Source: Kitasatospora phosalacinea
GTDB lineage: Bacteria; Actinomycetota; Actinomycetes; Streptomycetales; Streptomycetaceae
NCBI RefSeq assembly: GCF_000716545.1
Contig: NZ_JNWZ01000006.1
Coordinates: forward strand, 62,001-126,000
Reading direction: 5' to 3'
Length of the DNA stretch: 64,000 bases
Shown here: piece after piece, positions 16,789-25,710 of the stretch
Numbering within the stretch: the first letter of the stretch is position 1
Layout: every line of letters starts with the position of its first letter
Program-made: the position numbers and the translations under genes
The notes under the pieces: model-generated
Database searches by the model: none
Seen by the model: the letters and a program-made list of their open reading frames with translations, nothing else
Told to the model about the DNA's origin: nothing

Positions 16789-19179
16789 ATGACGTCTGCC
16801 GCCGCACGCCCTGAGACTGCCGCAGCTCCGACGGCCAGTTACCGGCTCCAGCTGCAGCCGGAGTTCACCCTGCACGACGCCCGCCGGGCGGTGCCGTACC
16901 TGGCGGCGCTCGGCGTGTCGCACCTGCACCTGTCACCGCTGCTGGAGGCGGTGGCGGGCTCGACGCACGGGTACGACACGCTCGACCACAGCCGGATCAG
17001 CGAGCAGCTGGGCGGTGAGGGGGCGCTGCGCGAGCTGGCCGCGGCGGCGGCCGAGCACGGGCTGGCGCTGATCGCGGACGTGGTGCCGAACCACATGGCG
17101 CTGCCGGTGCCGGAGCACCTGAACGGCCCGCTGTGGCAGGTGCTGAAGAACGGCCCGGACGACCCGTTCGCGGCCTGGTTCGACATCGACTGGAGCGCCC
17201 AGCCGGGCCCGGTGGACGCGCCGGAGCGGGGCCGGGTGCTGCTGCCGCTGCTGGGCGACCGGCTGGGCGCGGTGCTGGAGCAGCTGGTGGTGGACGGCGA
17301 CGTGCTGCGCTACCACGAGCACGAGTTCCCGCTGCGGCCCGGCACCGAGGGCCTGCCGCCGGCGGAGCTGCTGGAGCGGCAGTGGTACCGGCTGTGCTGG
17401 TGGCAGTTGGCGGACGAGCAGGTCAACTACCGCCGGTTCTTCACCGTGAACGACCTGATCGCCGTCCGGGTGGAGGCCCCGGAGGTGTTCGAGGCGACGC
17501 ACGGGGTGCTGCTGCGGCTGCACCGGGAGGGGGTGCTGTCCGGGTTCCGGATCGACCACCCGGACGGGCTGGCGGACCCGCGCGGCTACCTGCGGCGGCT
17601 CGCGGAGGCCACCGGCGGGGCGTACACGGTGGTGGAGAAGATCCTGACGGGGGACGAGTCGCTGCCCGCGGACTGGCCGTGCGCGGGGACGACGGGGTAC
17701 GACGCGCTGCGCCGGATCGACGGGGTGCTGACCGACCGGCGGGGTGCGGAGAAGCTGTTCGCGGCCTACCGGCGGGACGTGGGCGACGCGGCCGGTCCGG
17801 CGGAGGCGGGCCGGGAGGGGCGGGCGGAGATGGTCGCGCCGGGCGGGGCGCTGGCCGCGGAGACGGACCGGCTGGTGCGCCTGGTGGGGCGGATCTGCGC
17901 AGAGGGGCCCGAGCTGGCGGACCACTCGCCGCTGGCGGTGCGCCGGGCGCTGGAGGGCCTGCTGACCGGCTACCCGGTGTACCGGCCGTACGTGGTGCCG
18001 GGCGAGGACGCCCCGCCGGAGGCCCGGGCGGCGCTGGCGGCCCCGGCGGACGCCTCGGAGACCGAGCTGCTGGTGCGGGCGCTGGCGCTGGGCGCGCACG
18101 GGCGGTCGGCGGCGAAGGACGAGTTCTGCCAGCGGTTCGGGCAGACGGCGTCGGCGGTGGCGGCCAAGGGCGTGGAGGACACCGCGTTCTACCGGTTCAA
18201 CGCGCTGCTGTCGCTGAACGAGGTGGGCGGCCTGCCGGAGCACCCGGGCGTGTCGGTGGAGGAGTTCCACCACTGGTGCGCGGAGCAGGAGCGGCTGTGG
18301 CCGGCGGCGATGACGGCGCTGTCCACGCACGACACCAAGCGCAGCGCGGACGCCCGGGCGCGGCTCGCGGTGCTGGCGGAGCTGCCGGAGGTGTGGGCGG
18401 CGGAGTGCGCGGCGTGGACGCTGGCGGCGGGGCCGTGCGCGGACCGCTCGACGGCGTGGCTGCTGTGGCAGACGCTGCTGGCGGCGTGGCCGGTGTCCGA
18501 GGAGCGGCTGCTGGGGGTGGTGCTGAAGTCGGTGCGGGAGGCGAAGCGGCGCACCTCGTGGAAGGAGCCGGACGCCGGGTTCGAGGGCTGGCTGACGCGG
18601 TACGCGCGGGGGGCGCTGGCCAATCCGGGGCTGTGTCCGCGGATCGCCGGGTTCGCCGGGCTGATCGCGCCGTTCGCCCGGGTGAACTCGCTGTCGGCGG
18701 CGCTGCTGCACCTGCTGGTGCCGGGTGTGCCGGACGTGTTCCAGGGCGGTGAGGAGCCGCTGTACACGCTGGTCGACCCGGACAACCGGGCGCCGGTGGA
18801 CCTGGACGCGCTGGCGGTGCGGCTGACCGACTCGCCGGAGCCGCGCCCGGGCGACCTGGCCCGGGAGAAGCTGCACCTGACGACCACGGCCCTGCACCTG
18901 CGCCGCTCGGGCGGGTTGGGCTCCTACCGGCCGCTGGCGGCGGACGGCCCGGCCGCCGAGCACCTGGTGGCGTTCGGGCGCGGCGAGCGGGTGCTGTGCG
19001 CGGCGACCAGGCTGCCGTACGGGCTGCACCGGGCGGGCGGCTGGCGGGAGACCGTGCTGGAGCTGCCGCCGGGCCGCTGGACGGATCTGCTGACCGGCCG
19101 CCACTTCACCGGTGGTCCGGTCGAAGTGTCGTACCTGTTCCGGCAGTTGCCGGTTGCTCTGCTCTCGGAGGGGTCGTGA
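16789..19179 (+). CDS. treY: Malto-oligosyltrehalose synthase
   Basis: A 796-aa GH13 enzyme that isomerises the reducing-end alpha-1,4 bond of a maltodextrin to alpha,alpha-1,1, making a trehalosyl end. Recognition features are SYRLQLQPEFTLHDA, HLHLSPLLEAVAGSTHGYD, ADVVPNHMA, FRIDHPDGLADP (nucleophile Asp), VVEKILTGDESLP (acid Glu) and TALSTHDTKRSADARARL. The length is at the family norm. The ATG at 16789 has no strong ribosome site. The stop overlaps treZ by four bases (GTGA), so the two are translationally coupled. Confidence 0.96.
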   Translation: MTSAAARPETAAAPTASYRLQLQPEFTLHDARRAVPYLAALGVSHLHLSPLLEAVAGSTHGYDTLDHSRISEQLGGEGALRELAAAAAEHGLALIADVVPNHMALPVPEHLNGPLWQVLKNGPDDPFAAWFDIDWSAQPGPVDAPERGRVLLPLLGDRLGAVLEQLVVDGDVLRYHEHEFPLRPGTEGLPPAELLERQWYRLCWWQLADEQVNYRRFFTVNDLIAVRVEAPEVFEATHGVLLRLHREGVLSGFRIDHPDGLADPRGYLRRLAEATGGAYTVVEKILTGDESLPADWPCAGTTGYDALRRIDGVLTDRRGAEKLFAAYRRDVGDAAGPAEAGREGRAEMVAPGGALAAETDRLVRLVGRICAEGPELADHSPLAVRRALEGLLTGYPVYRPYVVPGEDAPPEARAALAAPADASETELLVRALALGAHGRSAAKDEFCQRFGQTASAVAAKGVEDTAFYRFNALLSLNEVGGLPEHPGVSVEEFHHWCAEQERLWPAAMTALSTHDTKRSADARARLAVLAELPEVWAAECAAWTLAAGPCADRSTAWLLWQTLLAAWPVSEERLLGVVLKSVREAKRRTSWKEPDAGFEGWLTRYARGALANPGLCPRIAGFAGLIAPFARVNSLSAALLHLLVPGVPDVFQGGEEPLYTLVDPDNRAPVDLDALAVRLTDSPEPRPGDLAREKLHLTTTALHLRRSGGLGSYRPLAADGPAAEHLVAFGRGERVLCAATRLPYGLHRAGGWRETVLELPPGRWTDLLTGRHFTGGPVEVSYLFRQLPVALLSEGS

Positions 19180-20912
19180 CGCGGTATCGGGTGTGGGCGC
19201 CGGACGCCAAGGTGGTCGAGGTCGAGGTCGGGGCGATCCCGTACCTGCTGGAGCGCGATCCGGCCCGGCCGGGCTGGTGGCACGGGGAGGCGCCGGAGGG
19301 CGACTACGGGTTCCGGCTGAACGGGGGCCGGGCGCTGCCGGACCCGCGCTCGGCGTGGCAGCCGGACGGGCCGGACGGGCTGAGCCGGCCCGTCGACCAC
19401 GGCGCGTTCGCCTGGTCGGAGACGGCCTGGCGGGGGCGCCCGCTGCCGGGGTCGGTGGTGTACGAGCTGCACGTGGGCACCTTCACCCCCCGGGGGACGT
19501 TCGACGCGGCCGCCGAGAAGCTCGACCACCTGGTCGAACTGGGCGTGGACTTCGTCGAGTTGATGCCGGTGTGCGCGTTCCCCGGCCGCTCCGGCTGGGG
19601 GTACGACGGGGTGGACCTGTGGGCGGTGCACGAGCCGTACGGCGGGCCGGACGGGCTGAAGCGGTTCGTGGACGCGGCGCACCGGCGCGGGCTGGGCGTG
19701 GTGCTGGACGTGGTGCACAACCACCTCGGCCCTTCCGGCAACTACCTTCCGCAGTACGGCCCGTACTTCACCGACCGGCACCAGACGCCGTGGGGCTCGG
19801 CGGTCAACCTGGACGCGCCGGGCTCGGACGAGGTGCGGGCGTTCCTGATCGGCAGCGCGCTGTCCTGGCTGCGCGACTACCGGATCGACGGGCTGCGGCT
19901 GGACGCGGTGCACGCCCTGGTGGACACCAGGGCCCGGCACTTCCTGGAGGAACTCGCCGCCGAGGTGCAGAAGTTGGCGCAGGCCACCGGCCGGCCGCTG
20001 TTCCTGGTCGGCGAGTCCGACCTGAACGACCCGCGCACCACCACCGCCCGGGAGGCGGGCGGGTACGGGCTGGACGCGCAGTGGAGCGACGACTTCCACC
20101 ACGCGCTGCACTGCCTGCTGACCGGCGAGTCGCAGGGCTACTACGCGGACTTCGCCGCCGACCCGTACGCGGCGCTCGCCAAGACGCTCACCGGGGGGTT
20201 CTTCCACGACGGGAGCTGGTCCTCGTTCCGGGGCCGTTCGCACGGGCGGCCGTTCCCGCCGGAGCGCGGGCACCGGCTGCTGGGCTACGCGCAGACCCAC
20301 GACCAGGTCGGCAACCGGGCCACCGGCGACCGGCTCTCCGCGTCGCTGCCGCCGGGGCGGCTGGCGGCGGCGGCCGCGCTGGTGCTGACCTCGCCGTTCA
20401 CGCCGATGCTGTTCATGGGCGAGGAGTGGGGCGCGGGCACGCCCTGGCAGTACTTCACCGACCACACCGACCCGCGGCTGGCCGAGGCCGTCCGGCAGGG
20501 GCGGCGGCGGGAGTTCGCCGGGCACGGCTGGCGGGCCGAGGACGTGCCGGACCCGCAGAGCCCGGCGACGGTGGCCGCCTCGACCCTGGACTGGGCCGAG
20601 CCGCAGCGCGCCCCGCACAGCGAACTGCTCGCCTGGTACCGCGAGTTGATCCGGCTGCGGCGGGCCGCCCCGGAGTTGGCGGACGGCGACCTGGCGGCGG
20701 TGCGGGTGCGCCACGACGCGGCGGCGGGCTGGCTGGCGGTGCACCGGGGCCGCTACCGGGTGCTGGTCCGACTCGGCGGCGACGCGCCGCTGCCCGTCCC
20801 GCTGGAGGGCGAACTCGCCGCGCTGGAGGCGTCGTTCGGCGAGGTGGCGGCCGCCCCCGGCGGTGCGGTGCTGCTCGGCCCGGACGCGGTGGCGGTGGTG
20901 CGCACCGCCTGA
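19176..20912 (+). CDS. treZ: Malto-oligosyltrehalose trehalohydrolase
   Basis: A 578-aa GH13 enzyme that cuts trehalose from the end made by TreY. It starts TRYRVWAPDAKVVEVEVG (CBM48-like N-domain), then YELHVGTFTPRGTFDAA, LDVVHNHLGPSGNY, IDGLRLDAVHALVD (nucleophile Asp), LVGESDLNDPR (acid Glu) and GYAQTHDQVGNRATGDRL, all diagnostic for TreZ. The frame is open from 18996. GTG 19176 overlaps the treY stop and gives the natural N-terminus. With glgX and treY it forms a glycogen-to-trehalose route, used in spores and under osmotic stress. It ends 11 bp before the convergent transketolase gene. Confidence 0.96.
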   Translation: MTRYRVWAPDAKVVEVEVGAIPYLLERDPARPGWWHGEAPEGDYGFRLNGGRALPDPRSAWQPDGPDGLSRPVDHGAFAWSETAWRGRPLPGSVVYELHVGTFTPRGTFDAAAEKLDHLVELGVDFVELMPVCAFPGRSGWGYDGVDLWAVHEPYGGPDGLKRFVDAAHRRGLGVVLDVVHNHLGPSGNYLPQYGPYFTDRHQTPWGSAVNLDAPGSDEVRAFLIGSALSWLRDYRIDGLRLDAVHALVDTRARHFLEELAAEVQKLAQATGRPLFLVGESDLNDPRTTTAREAGGYGLDAQWSDDFHHALHCLLTGESQGYYADFAADPYAALAKTLTGGFFHDGSWSSFRGRSHGRPFPPERGHRLLGYAQTHDQVGNRATGDRLSASLPPGRLAAAAALVLTSPFTPMLFMGEEWGAGTPWQYFTDHTDPRLAEAVRQGRRREFAGHGWRAEDVPDPQSPATVAASTLDWAEPQRAPHSELLAWYRELIRLRRAAPELADGDLAAVRVRHDAAAGWLAVHRGRYRVLVRLGGDAPLPVPLEGELAALEASFGEVAAAPGGAVLLGPDAVAVVRTA

Positions 20913-20923
20913 CGCCCGAGCGG

Positions 20924-21850
20924 CTACCAGAGGCGCTCGGCGATCCTGGCGTGCAGGCCGGCGGCGTCCAGGCCGTAGGCGGCCAGGTGCTCGGGGATCG
21001 AGCCGTAGTGCCGGTGCTCGGCCACCGGCACGCCCAACCCGAGGACGCGGTGCGGCAGTCCGTCCAGCGCCAGGTGCGCCGCGCGCTCGGAGGTGCCCGC
21101 CAGGTAGGGCTCCACCAGCACCACGTCGGCCCGGTCGCCGAGCGCGGCGCGCAGGCCCGCCGCGTCGAACGGGCGGACGGTGGCGGCGTACAGCACCGTC
21201 ACGTCCAGCGTCTCGGTGGCCTCCAGCACGGCGTCCAGCATCGGGCCGACCGCCAGCACCACGCCCGCCGTCCTGGAGCCCTGGCGGACGGTGAGGAACC
21301 TGCCCGGGGCGACGGGCCGGGGTTCGGCGTTCTGGTGGGCGGAGAGCCGGACGTACTGCAGGGAGTCGTCGGCGGCGACCGCGTGGCGCAGCAGCAGGTC
21401 GGCCTCGGCGGGGTGGCCTGGGACGTGCACCTGCCAGCCGGGGAGGGTGTCGAGCAGGGCGACGTCCCCCGGGGACATGTGGGTGCGGCCGCCGGCCGGC
21501 CAGTCGTAGGAGCCGGCCGCGGACACCAGGACGGCGCCGACGCCCTGGTGCACCAGGTCCAACTTCAGCTGCTCGAAGGGCCGTTCGATCAGGAAGCTGG
21601 CGAAGGTGTGGGCGATCGGCCGCATCCCGGTCAGCGCCAGGCCGCCCGCGACGCCGATCAGCAACTGCTCCCGGATGCCGACGTTGACCACCCGGTCGGG
21701 ATGGGCGCGGGCCGCCTCGGGGAACTGCGCCACCCCGATGTCGGCGAGCACCAGCGCGGTGCGCGGGTCCCGCTCCAGCAGTTCGGTGACGGTCGCGGCG
21801 AACTGCTCGCGCATGGTGGCCTCGTGGACGCTCTCGTGGACGCTCTGCAT
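20924..21850 (-). CDS. Transketolase, C-terminal (pyrimidine-binding) subunit
   Basis: A 308-aa protein equal to the second half of a transketolase. It includes RTALVLADIGVAQFPEAARAHPDRVVNVGIREQLLIGVAGGLA, where the conserved Glu-containing GIREQ activates thiamine pyrophosphate, and the C-terminal VVLVEPYLAGTSERAA domain. It works with the gene upstream (19 bp away) as a split transketolase, moving two-carbon units between sugar phosphates, or a related enzyme. The ATG at 21850 follows GGGGAGAAG. The N-terminus carries a perfect 12-bp tandem duplication (21821-21844) encoding SVHE twice. Confidence 0.9.
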   Translation of the reverse strand: MQSVHESVHEATMREQFAATVTELLERDPRTALVLADIGVAQFPEAARAHPDRVVNVGIREQLLIGVAGGLALTGMRPIAHTFASFLIERPFEQLKLDLVHQGVGAVLVSAAGSYDWPAGGRTHMSPGDVALLDTLPGWQVHVPGHPAEADLLLRHAVAADDSLQYVRLSAHQNAEPRPVAPGRFLTVRQGSRTAGVVLAVGPMLDAVLEATETLDVTVLYAATVRPFDAAGLRAALGDRADVVLVEPYLAGTSERAAHLALDGLPHRVLGLGVPVAEHRHYGSIPEHLAAYGLDAAGLHARIAERLW

Positions 21851-21869
21851 GGTCTCTTCTCCCCTGTGC

Positions 21870-22577
21870 TCAGCCGTGCTTGGGTTCGGTGCGGGCCACC
21901 ACGACGTGCGGGCGGCCCGGGTGCGGGGCGGTGAACGCCCGGTACAGCTGCTCGTGGTCGCGGCCGTCGACGGTGGCCGTCGACCAGCCCTCGCCGGCGA
22001 AGCGGGCCGCGATGCCGCCGCTCCAGCCGTGCGTGGCCGAGGAGTTGTCGATCACCAGGGCGTGCAGCCGCTCCAGGCCGACCGCCCCGGCGAAGGCCAC
22101 CGCCTCGTGGTTGGAGCCCTCGTCGAACTCGGCGTCCCCGATCAGCACCCACACCGCCGGACGCCCCAGCCCCTGCGCCCGCAGGCCCAGCGCCGTCCCC
22201 ACCGCCAGCGGCAGGCCGTGGCCCAGCGAACCGGAGCCGATCTCCGCGCCGGGCACCAGCAGCCGGTCCGGGTGGTGGCCCAGCGGCGAGTCGTACGCGC
22301 CGAAGCTGTGCAGCAGTTCCACCGGGAAGAAGCCCTTCGCGGCCAGCACCGCGTAGTACGCCATCGGGCCGTGGCCCTTGGACAGCAGGAACCTGTCGCG
22401 GTCGGGCACGTCCACGTTGCCCGGGTGCACGTCCAGCACCCGGTCGTAGAGCACCCACAGCGCGTCCAGGGTGGAGTTCGCGGCCGGAGAGTGCTTCTCG
22501 TCGCCGGTCATCAGGGAGATCAGGCGCGGCAGGTCGGTGTACCCGCCGCCGAGGGTGCGGGTCGCTTCGCTCGTCAT
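21870..22577 (-). CDS. Transketolase, N-terminal (TPP-pyrophosphate-binding) subunit
   Basis: A 235-aa protein equal to the first half of a transketolase. LLSKGHGPMAYYA holds the conserved His. IGSGSLGHGLPLAVGTALG and GDAEFDEGSNHEAV through to IDNSS form the thiamine pyrophosphate/metal motif. It makes the enzyme together with the downstream subunit. The gene is divergent from soxR, and its promoter contains a perfect SoxR-like dyad in a 19-bp spacer, so redox-cycling stress probably switches it on. More carbon through the pentose phosphate pathway would give NADPH, though the actual sugar substrate is unproven. Confidence 0.92.
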   Translation of the reverse strand: MTSEATRTLGGGYTDLPRLISLMTGDEKHSPAANSTLDALWVLYDRVLDVHPGNVDVPDRDRFLLSKGHGPMAYYAVLAAKGFFPVELLHSFGAYDSPLGHHPDRLLVPGAEIGSGSLGHGLPLAVGTALGLRAQGLGRPAVWVLIGDAEFDEGSNHEAVAFAGAVGLERLHALVIDNSSATHGWSGGIAARFAGEGWSTATVDGRDHEQLYRAFTAPHPGRPHVVVARTEPKHG

Positions 22578-22584
22578 GGGGAAC

Positions 22585-22636
22585 AGCCTCCGACTTCAAG
22601 CGCGCTTGAAGTCAAGCGGGCACCGCCCGGTATCCT
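22585..22636. promoter_or_regulatory. SoxR-type operator and divergent promoters
   Basis: A perfect 22-bp palindrome occupies 22592-22613 (arms GACTTCAAGCG and CGCTTGAAGTC). Its core TCAAGC-GC-GCTTGA matches the streptomycete SoxR box as I know it. On the minus strand TTGACT (22615-22610) and GAGGCT (22590-22585) flank it with a 19-bp spacer, the MerR-family activation geometry. On the plus strand TTGAAG (22606-22611) and TATCCT (22631-22636) form the soxR promoter, starting one or two bases before its ATG. Confidence 0.8.
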
Positions 22637-22644
22637 CCGCGGGT

Positions 22645-23142
22645 ATGGCACCCTCCCGGCACGACGTCCTCACCATCGGCCAGCTCGCCGAACGCAGCGG
22701 CCTGGCCGCCTCCGCGCTGCGCTACTACGAGAGCCTCGGACTGATCCACTCCACCCGCACCACCGGGAACCAGCGCCGCTACCCGCGCGCCGCGCTGCGC
22801 CGGATCGCCTTCGTCCGGGCCGCCCAGCAGGTCGGACTCAGCCTCGACGAGGCCCGCGCCGCCCTCGCCAGGCTCCCCGAGGACCGCGCCCCCAGCTCCC
22901 GCCAGTGGGACGCCGTGGCCACCGCCTGGCAGCACCGGATCGACCAGCAGATCGCCGAACTCCAGCTGATGCGGGCCAAGTTGACCGGCTGCATCGGCTG
23001 CGGCTGCCTCTCCCTGACCCGCTGCGGCCTCTACAACGCCGCCGACCGGGCCGCCGCCGCCGGGCCCGGCGCCCGCTACCTGCTCACCCGCGACCCGGAC
23101 ACCGGCCCCGAACCCGGGCCCGGCCCGGACCCGGAGGGCTGA
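22645..23142 (+). CDS. soxR: Redox-sensing transcriptional activator SoxR
   Basis: A 165-aa MerR-family protein. The helix-turn-helix is at 8-30 (LTIGQLAERSGLAASALRYYES), followed by a dimerisation coiled coil and the [2Fe-2S] motif CIGCGCLSLTRC (Cys 116, 119, 121, 127). Oxidation of the cluster by redox-active compounds activates target promoters with overlong spacers. In Streptomyces SoxR answers mainly to the cell's own pigments. The ATG at 22645 lies 8 bases past a -10 box and has no ribosome site, so the mRNA is probably leaderless. The C-terminal tail is Pro/Glu/Gly-rich. Confidence 0.96.
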   Translation: MAPSRHDVLTIGQLAERSGLAASALRYYESLGLIHSTRTTGNQRRYPRAALRRIAFVRAAQQVGLSLDEARAALARLPEDRAPSSRQWDAVATAWQHRIDQQIAELQLMRAKLTGCIGCGCLSLTRCGLYNAADRAAAAGPGARYLLTRDPDTGPEPGPGPDPEG

Positions 23143-23230
23143 TCCGCCTCGTTCCCGGCCCGCCGCCGCCCCGCCCGGCGGGCCGTCTATGCTGCCTCCC
23201 GAAGCGCGTTCCACCCACGGGGAGCCGGAC

Positions 23231-24079
23231 ATGACCGATCATCAGGAAATCTCGCTCGACTGGATGTCCGGCGACCAGAGCACGCCGCCGTCCGCCGACC
23301 TGCGCCCCGAGGTGCCGCACCCGGCCCGGATGTACGACTACTACCTCGGCGGCAAGGACAACTTCCCCGCCGACCGGGCCGCCGCCGAACAGGTCCTCTC
23401 GCTCAGCCCGCTGGTGCGGATCAGCGCCCAGGCCAACCGGGCGTTCCTGCAGCGGGCCGTGCGCACCCTCGCCGAACTGGGCGTGCGCCAGTTCCTCGAC
23501 ATCGGCACCGGCATCCCCTCGGCCGGGAACACCCACGAGATCGCCCAGGCCGTCGACCCGTCCGCGAAGGTCGCCTACCTCGACAACGACCCGATCGTGC
23601 TGGTGCACGGCCGGGCCCTGCTCTCCGGCGCCCGGCCCGGCACCGTCAGCGTCCTGCAGGCCGACCTGCGCGAACCCAAGGCGATCATCGCCGACCCGGC
23701 CGTCCGCGAACTGCTCGACCTCGAACAGCCGGTCGCCCTCCAGCTGTTCGCGATCCTGCACTTCATCGACGACGCCGACGACCCGTACGCGATCGTCCGC
23801 ACCCTGGTCGACGCGCTGCCCTCCGGCAGCTACCTCGCCCTCTCGCACGCCACCGGCGACTTCGTCCCCCCGCAGGACGCGGCCAAGGGCCCCGCCGTCT
23901 ACAAGTCCGCGACCGCCCAGCTCAGCATGCGCAGCCGCGAGCAGGTACTGCGCTTCTTCGACGGCCTCGAACTGCTGGACCCCGGCCTGGTCACCGCCCC
24001 GCTCTGGCGCCCCGACCAGGCCCCGCAGGACACCGACCGCGAGGTCGCCATCTGGGCCGGCGTCGCCCGCAAGCCCTGA
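23231..24079 (+). CDS. SAM-dependent methyltransferase, DUF574 (Methyltransf_19) type
   Basis: A 282-aa protein of the actinobacterial S-adenosylmethionine methyltransferase family recognised by HPARMYDYYLGGKDNFPADRAAAE near the N-terminus (about 32-55). A glycine loop follows (FLDIGTGIPSAGNTHEIAQ), then the acidic strand VAYLDNDPIVLVHG. Streptomycetes carry many copies and no substrate is known to me. The ATG at 23231 follows GGGGAG; TATGCT at 23188-23193 is a likely -10 box. Confidence 0.9.
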   Translation: MTDHQEISLDWMSGDQSTPPSADLRPEVPHPARMYDYYLGGKDNFPADRAAAEQVLSLSPLVRISAQANRAFLQRAVRTLAELGVRQFLDIGTGIPSAGNTHEIAQAVDPSAKVAYLDNDPIVLVHGRALLSGARPGTVSVLQADLREPKAIIADPAVRELLDLEQPVALQLFAILHFIDDADDPYAIVRTLVDALPSGSYLALSHATGDFVPPQDAAKGPAVYKSATAQLSMRSREQVLRFFDGLELLDPGLVTAPLWRPDQAPQDTDREVAIWAGVARKP

Positions 24080-24472
24080 CGGAGGGGGCGCGGCGCCGTA
24101 CCGCCCGCCGCCGGCGACCGGGGTCGGCGGGGCCCTCCCCCGTGCACCTGTCCGGGCGAAGGCGGTCAGTCTTCTCGGCAGTCCTGCCACGGTGCCCGGG
24201 GGGGGCGGCTCCCGGTCGTAGCGGTCGGACGTCTCCTCGGGGTCATCCGGGACGTCCGGGCCGTCCGGGTCGTCCGGGTCGGGCGGGGCAGCCGTCGGGT
24301 CGGTCCGTCCCCCCGCGCCCCCGGCGCCGCCGTCGCGCCCCGGTCGGGGCCGCGCGCCCCGTGGGGCGGGCGCGGGCGTTTGCGAGCCCGGTCGGTGCGG
24401 GGACGAATCACCTGGGACACGGCCGCTGACCTGGGGCGACCGGGTCCTCGCCGACCAGTACGAGGTGAACCT
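24080..24472. other. 393-bp intergenic region with short GTCCGGG repeats
   Basis: This is very GC-rich sequence between two plus-strand genes. It contains a run of 9-bp units GTCCGGGNC (24254-24262, 24263-24271, 24272-24280), preceded by a degenerate copy. No gene or clear promoter is visible; the open frames through it are compositional. Confidence 0.5.
24245..24280. repeat. Tandem 9-bp GTCCGGGNC repeat
   Basis: Three adjacent units (GTCCGGGCC, GTCCGGGTC, GTCCGGGTC) and one degenerate unit. It looks like a slippage tract in non-coding DNA. Confidence 0.75.
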
Positions 24473-25066
24473 GTGACCGCGCCGACCCCACCCGACGACA
24501 TGCCTCCGTATTCGACCGTCCAGCCGGCCCCCTCCCGGCGGATCGACCTGCAGGGCTGGAGCGCCGTGGTGACCGCGCTGGTCGGTGTCGCCACCCTGGG
24601 GGCGGGGTTCGCGGGCGGCTACCTCACGCAGTCGCAGTCCGCCCCCGGCGCCCGGCCGCAGCCGACCGTCACCGTCACCGTGCCCGGCCCCACCGTCACG
24701 GCGTCCGCCGCCCCGCCCGTCCACGCCCTGCCCAGCGAGGCGCCGACCGGCCCGGCGACGGGTGCGGACCGGATCCTGCTGGCCTCGCCGGACGTCGGGC
24801 GCGGCGGGACGCGGACGGTGCTCACCGGGCAGGGCTTCCCGCCGGACGCGGTGGTCCGGGTCTCCTTCGTCGTCAAGGGCCCGAACGGCACGGAGTACCA
24901 GCACCGGGACCTGCGGGACACCGAGTCCGACGCCGCCGGCGCCTTCTCGGTCGAGGTGTCCGTCCCGTCCGACCTGGACGAGTACGCGGACATGAACACC
25001 TACCTGCGCGCCCAGGCCGGCATCGGCACGAAGTTCACCGAGACCGTGTTCGACCTGCTGGCCTGA
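24473..25066 (+). CDS. Hypothetical membrane-anchored protein
   Basis: A 197-aa protein with one membrane helix at about 29-51 (WSAVVTALVGVATLGAGFAGGYLT) after a short cytoplasmic Pro-rich N-terminus. A Pro/Thr/Val linker (PTVTVTVPGPTVTA) follows. The outside domain (about 85-197: GGTRTVLTGQGFPPDAVVRVSFVVKG) looks like a small beta-sandwich, similar to IPT/Ig-like folds. The frame extends upstream to 24380, but GTG 24473 is preceded by GAGGTGAAC and fits better. I do not recognise a named family. Gene end and coaE end are convergent, 7 bp apart. Confidence 0.7.
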   Translation: MTAPTPPDDMPPYSTVQPAPSRRIDLQGWSAVVTALVGVATLGAGFAGGYLTQSQSAPGARPQPTVTVTVPGPTVTASAAPPVHALPSEAPTGPATGADRILLASPDVGRGGTRTVLTGQGFPPDAVVRVSFVVKGPNGTEYQHRDLRDTESDAAGAFSVEVSVPSDLDEYADMNTYLRAQAGIGTKFTETVFDLLA

Positions 25067-25073
25067 CCGGCCC

Positions 25074-25670
25074 TCAGGCCCGGCGCCGCTCCAGTTCGCG
25101 CCACAACTCGTCGACGCGGGCGGTCAACCGGTCCAGGTCGCCGCTGTTGTCGAGGACCAGGTCGGCGACCGCCAGGCGGTCCTCGCGGCTCGCCTGGGCG
25201 GCCATCCGGGCGCGCGCCTCGTCCTCGGCCATGCCGCGCAGCGCGACCAGGCGGCGCAGCCGCTCCGCGTCCGGGACGTCGACGACCACGACCAGGTCGT
25301 ACAGCGGGGCGAGGCCGTTCTCGGCGAGCAGCGGGACGTCGTGCACCACGATCGCGTCCGGGCCGGCGGCGGCCTCCAGCTCGGCGGAGCGGGCCCGCAC
25401 CAGCGGGTGGACGATGGCGTTCAGCTTCGCCAGCCGGGCCGGGTCGGCGAAGACGACCCGGCCGAGCGCGGGGCGGTCCAGCGCGCCGTCGGGCAGCAGC
25501 ACCCCGGGGCCGAACTCGGCGGCGACGGCGGCCAGTCCGGGCGTCCCGGGGGCGACCACCTCGCGGGCGATCACGTCCGAGTCGACGATCACCGCGCCGC
25601 GCGCGGCCAGTTGGCGGGAGACCTCGCTCTTGCCCGCGCCGATCCCGCCGGTCAGTCCGATCCTCAGCAT
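25074..25670 (-). CDS. coaE: Dephospho-CoA kinase
   Basis: A 198-aa kinase for the last step of coenzyme A synthesis, phosphorylating the 3'-hydroxyl of dephospho-CoA with ATP. Motifs are [14 protein letters not shown] (P-loop, 6-19), [19 protein letters not shown] and [12 protein letters not shown]. The length is at the single-domain norm; some actinobacterial CoaE proteins carry a C-terminal extension, absent here. It starts at ATG 25670 (MLRIGLTGG). Confidence 0.96.
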   Translation of the reverse strand: MLRIGLTGGIGAGKSEVSRQLAARGAVIVDSDVIAREVVAPGTPGLAAVAAEFGPGVLLPDGALDRPALGRVVFADPARLAKLNAIVHPLVRARSAELEAAAGPDAIVVHDVPLLAENGLAPLYDLVVVVDVPDAERLRRLVALRGMAEDEARARMAAQASREDRLAVADLVLDNSGDLDRLTARVDELWRELERRRA

Positions 25671-25710
25671 GCCGCCAGGTTACCGGGGCGGGCGGCGGGT
25701 CGGGCCGGGG

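Noticed and set aside
23084..24904. Minus-strand frame through the 24080-24472 gap with Asp/Pro repeats
   Set aside because: The repeat peptide comes from the 9-bp GTCCGGGNC tract; no start signals, and it is antisense to two real genes.
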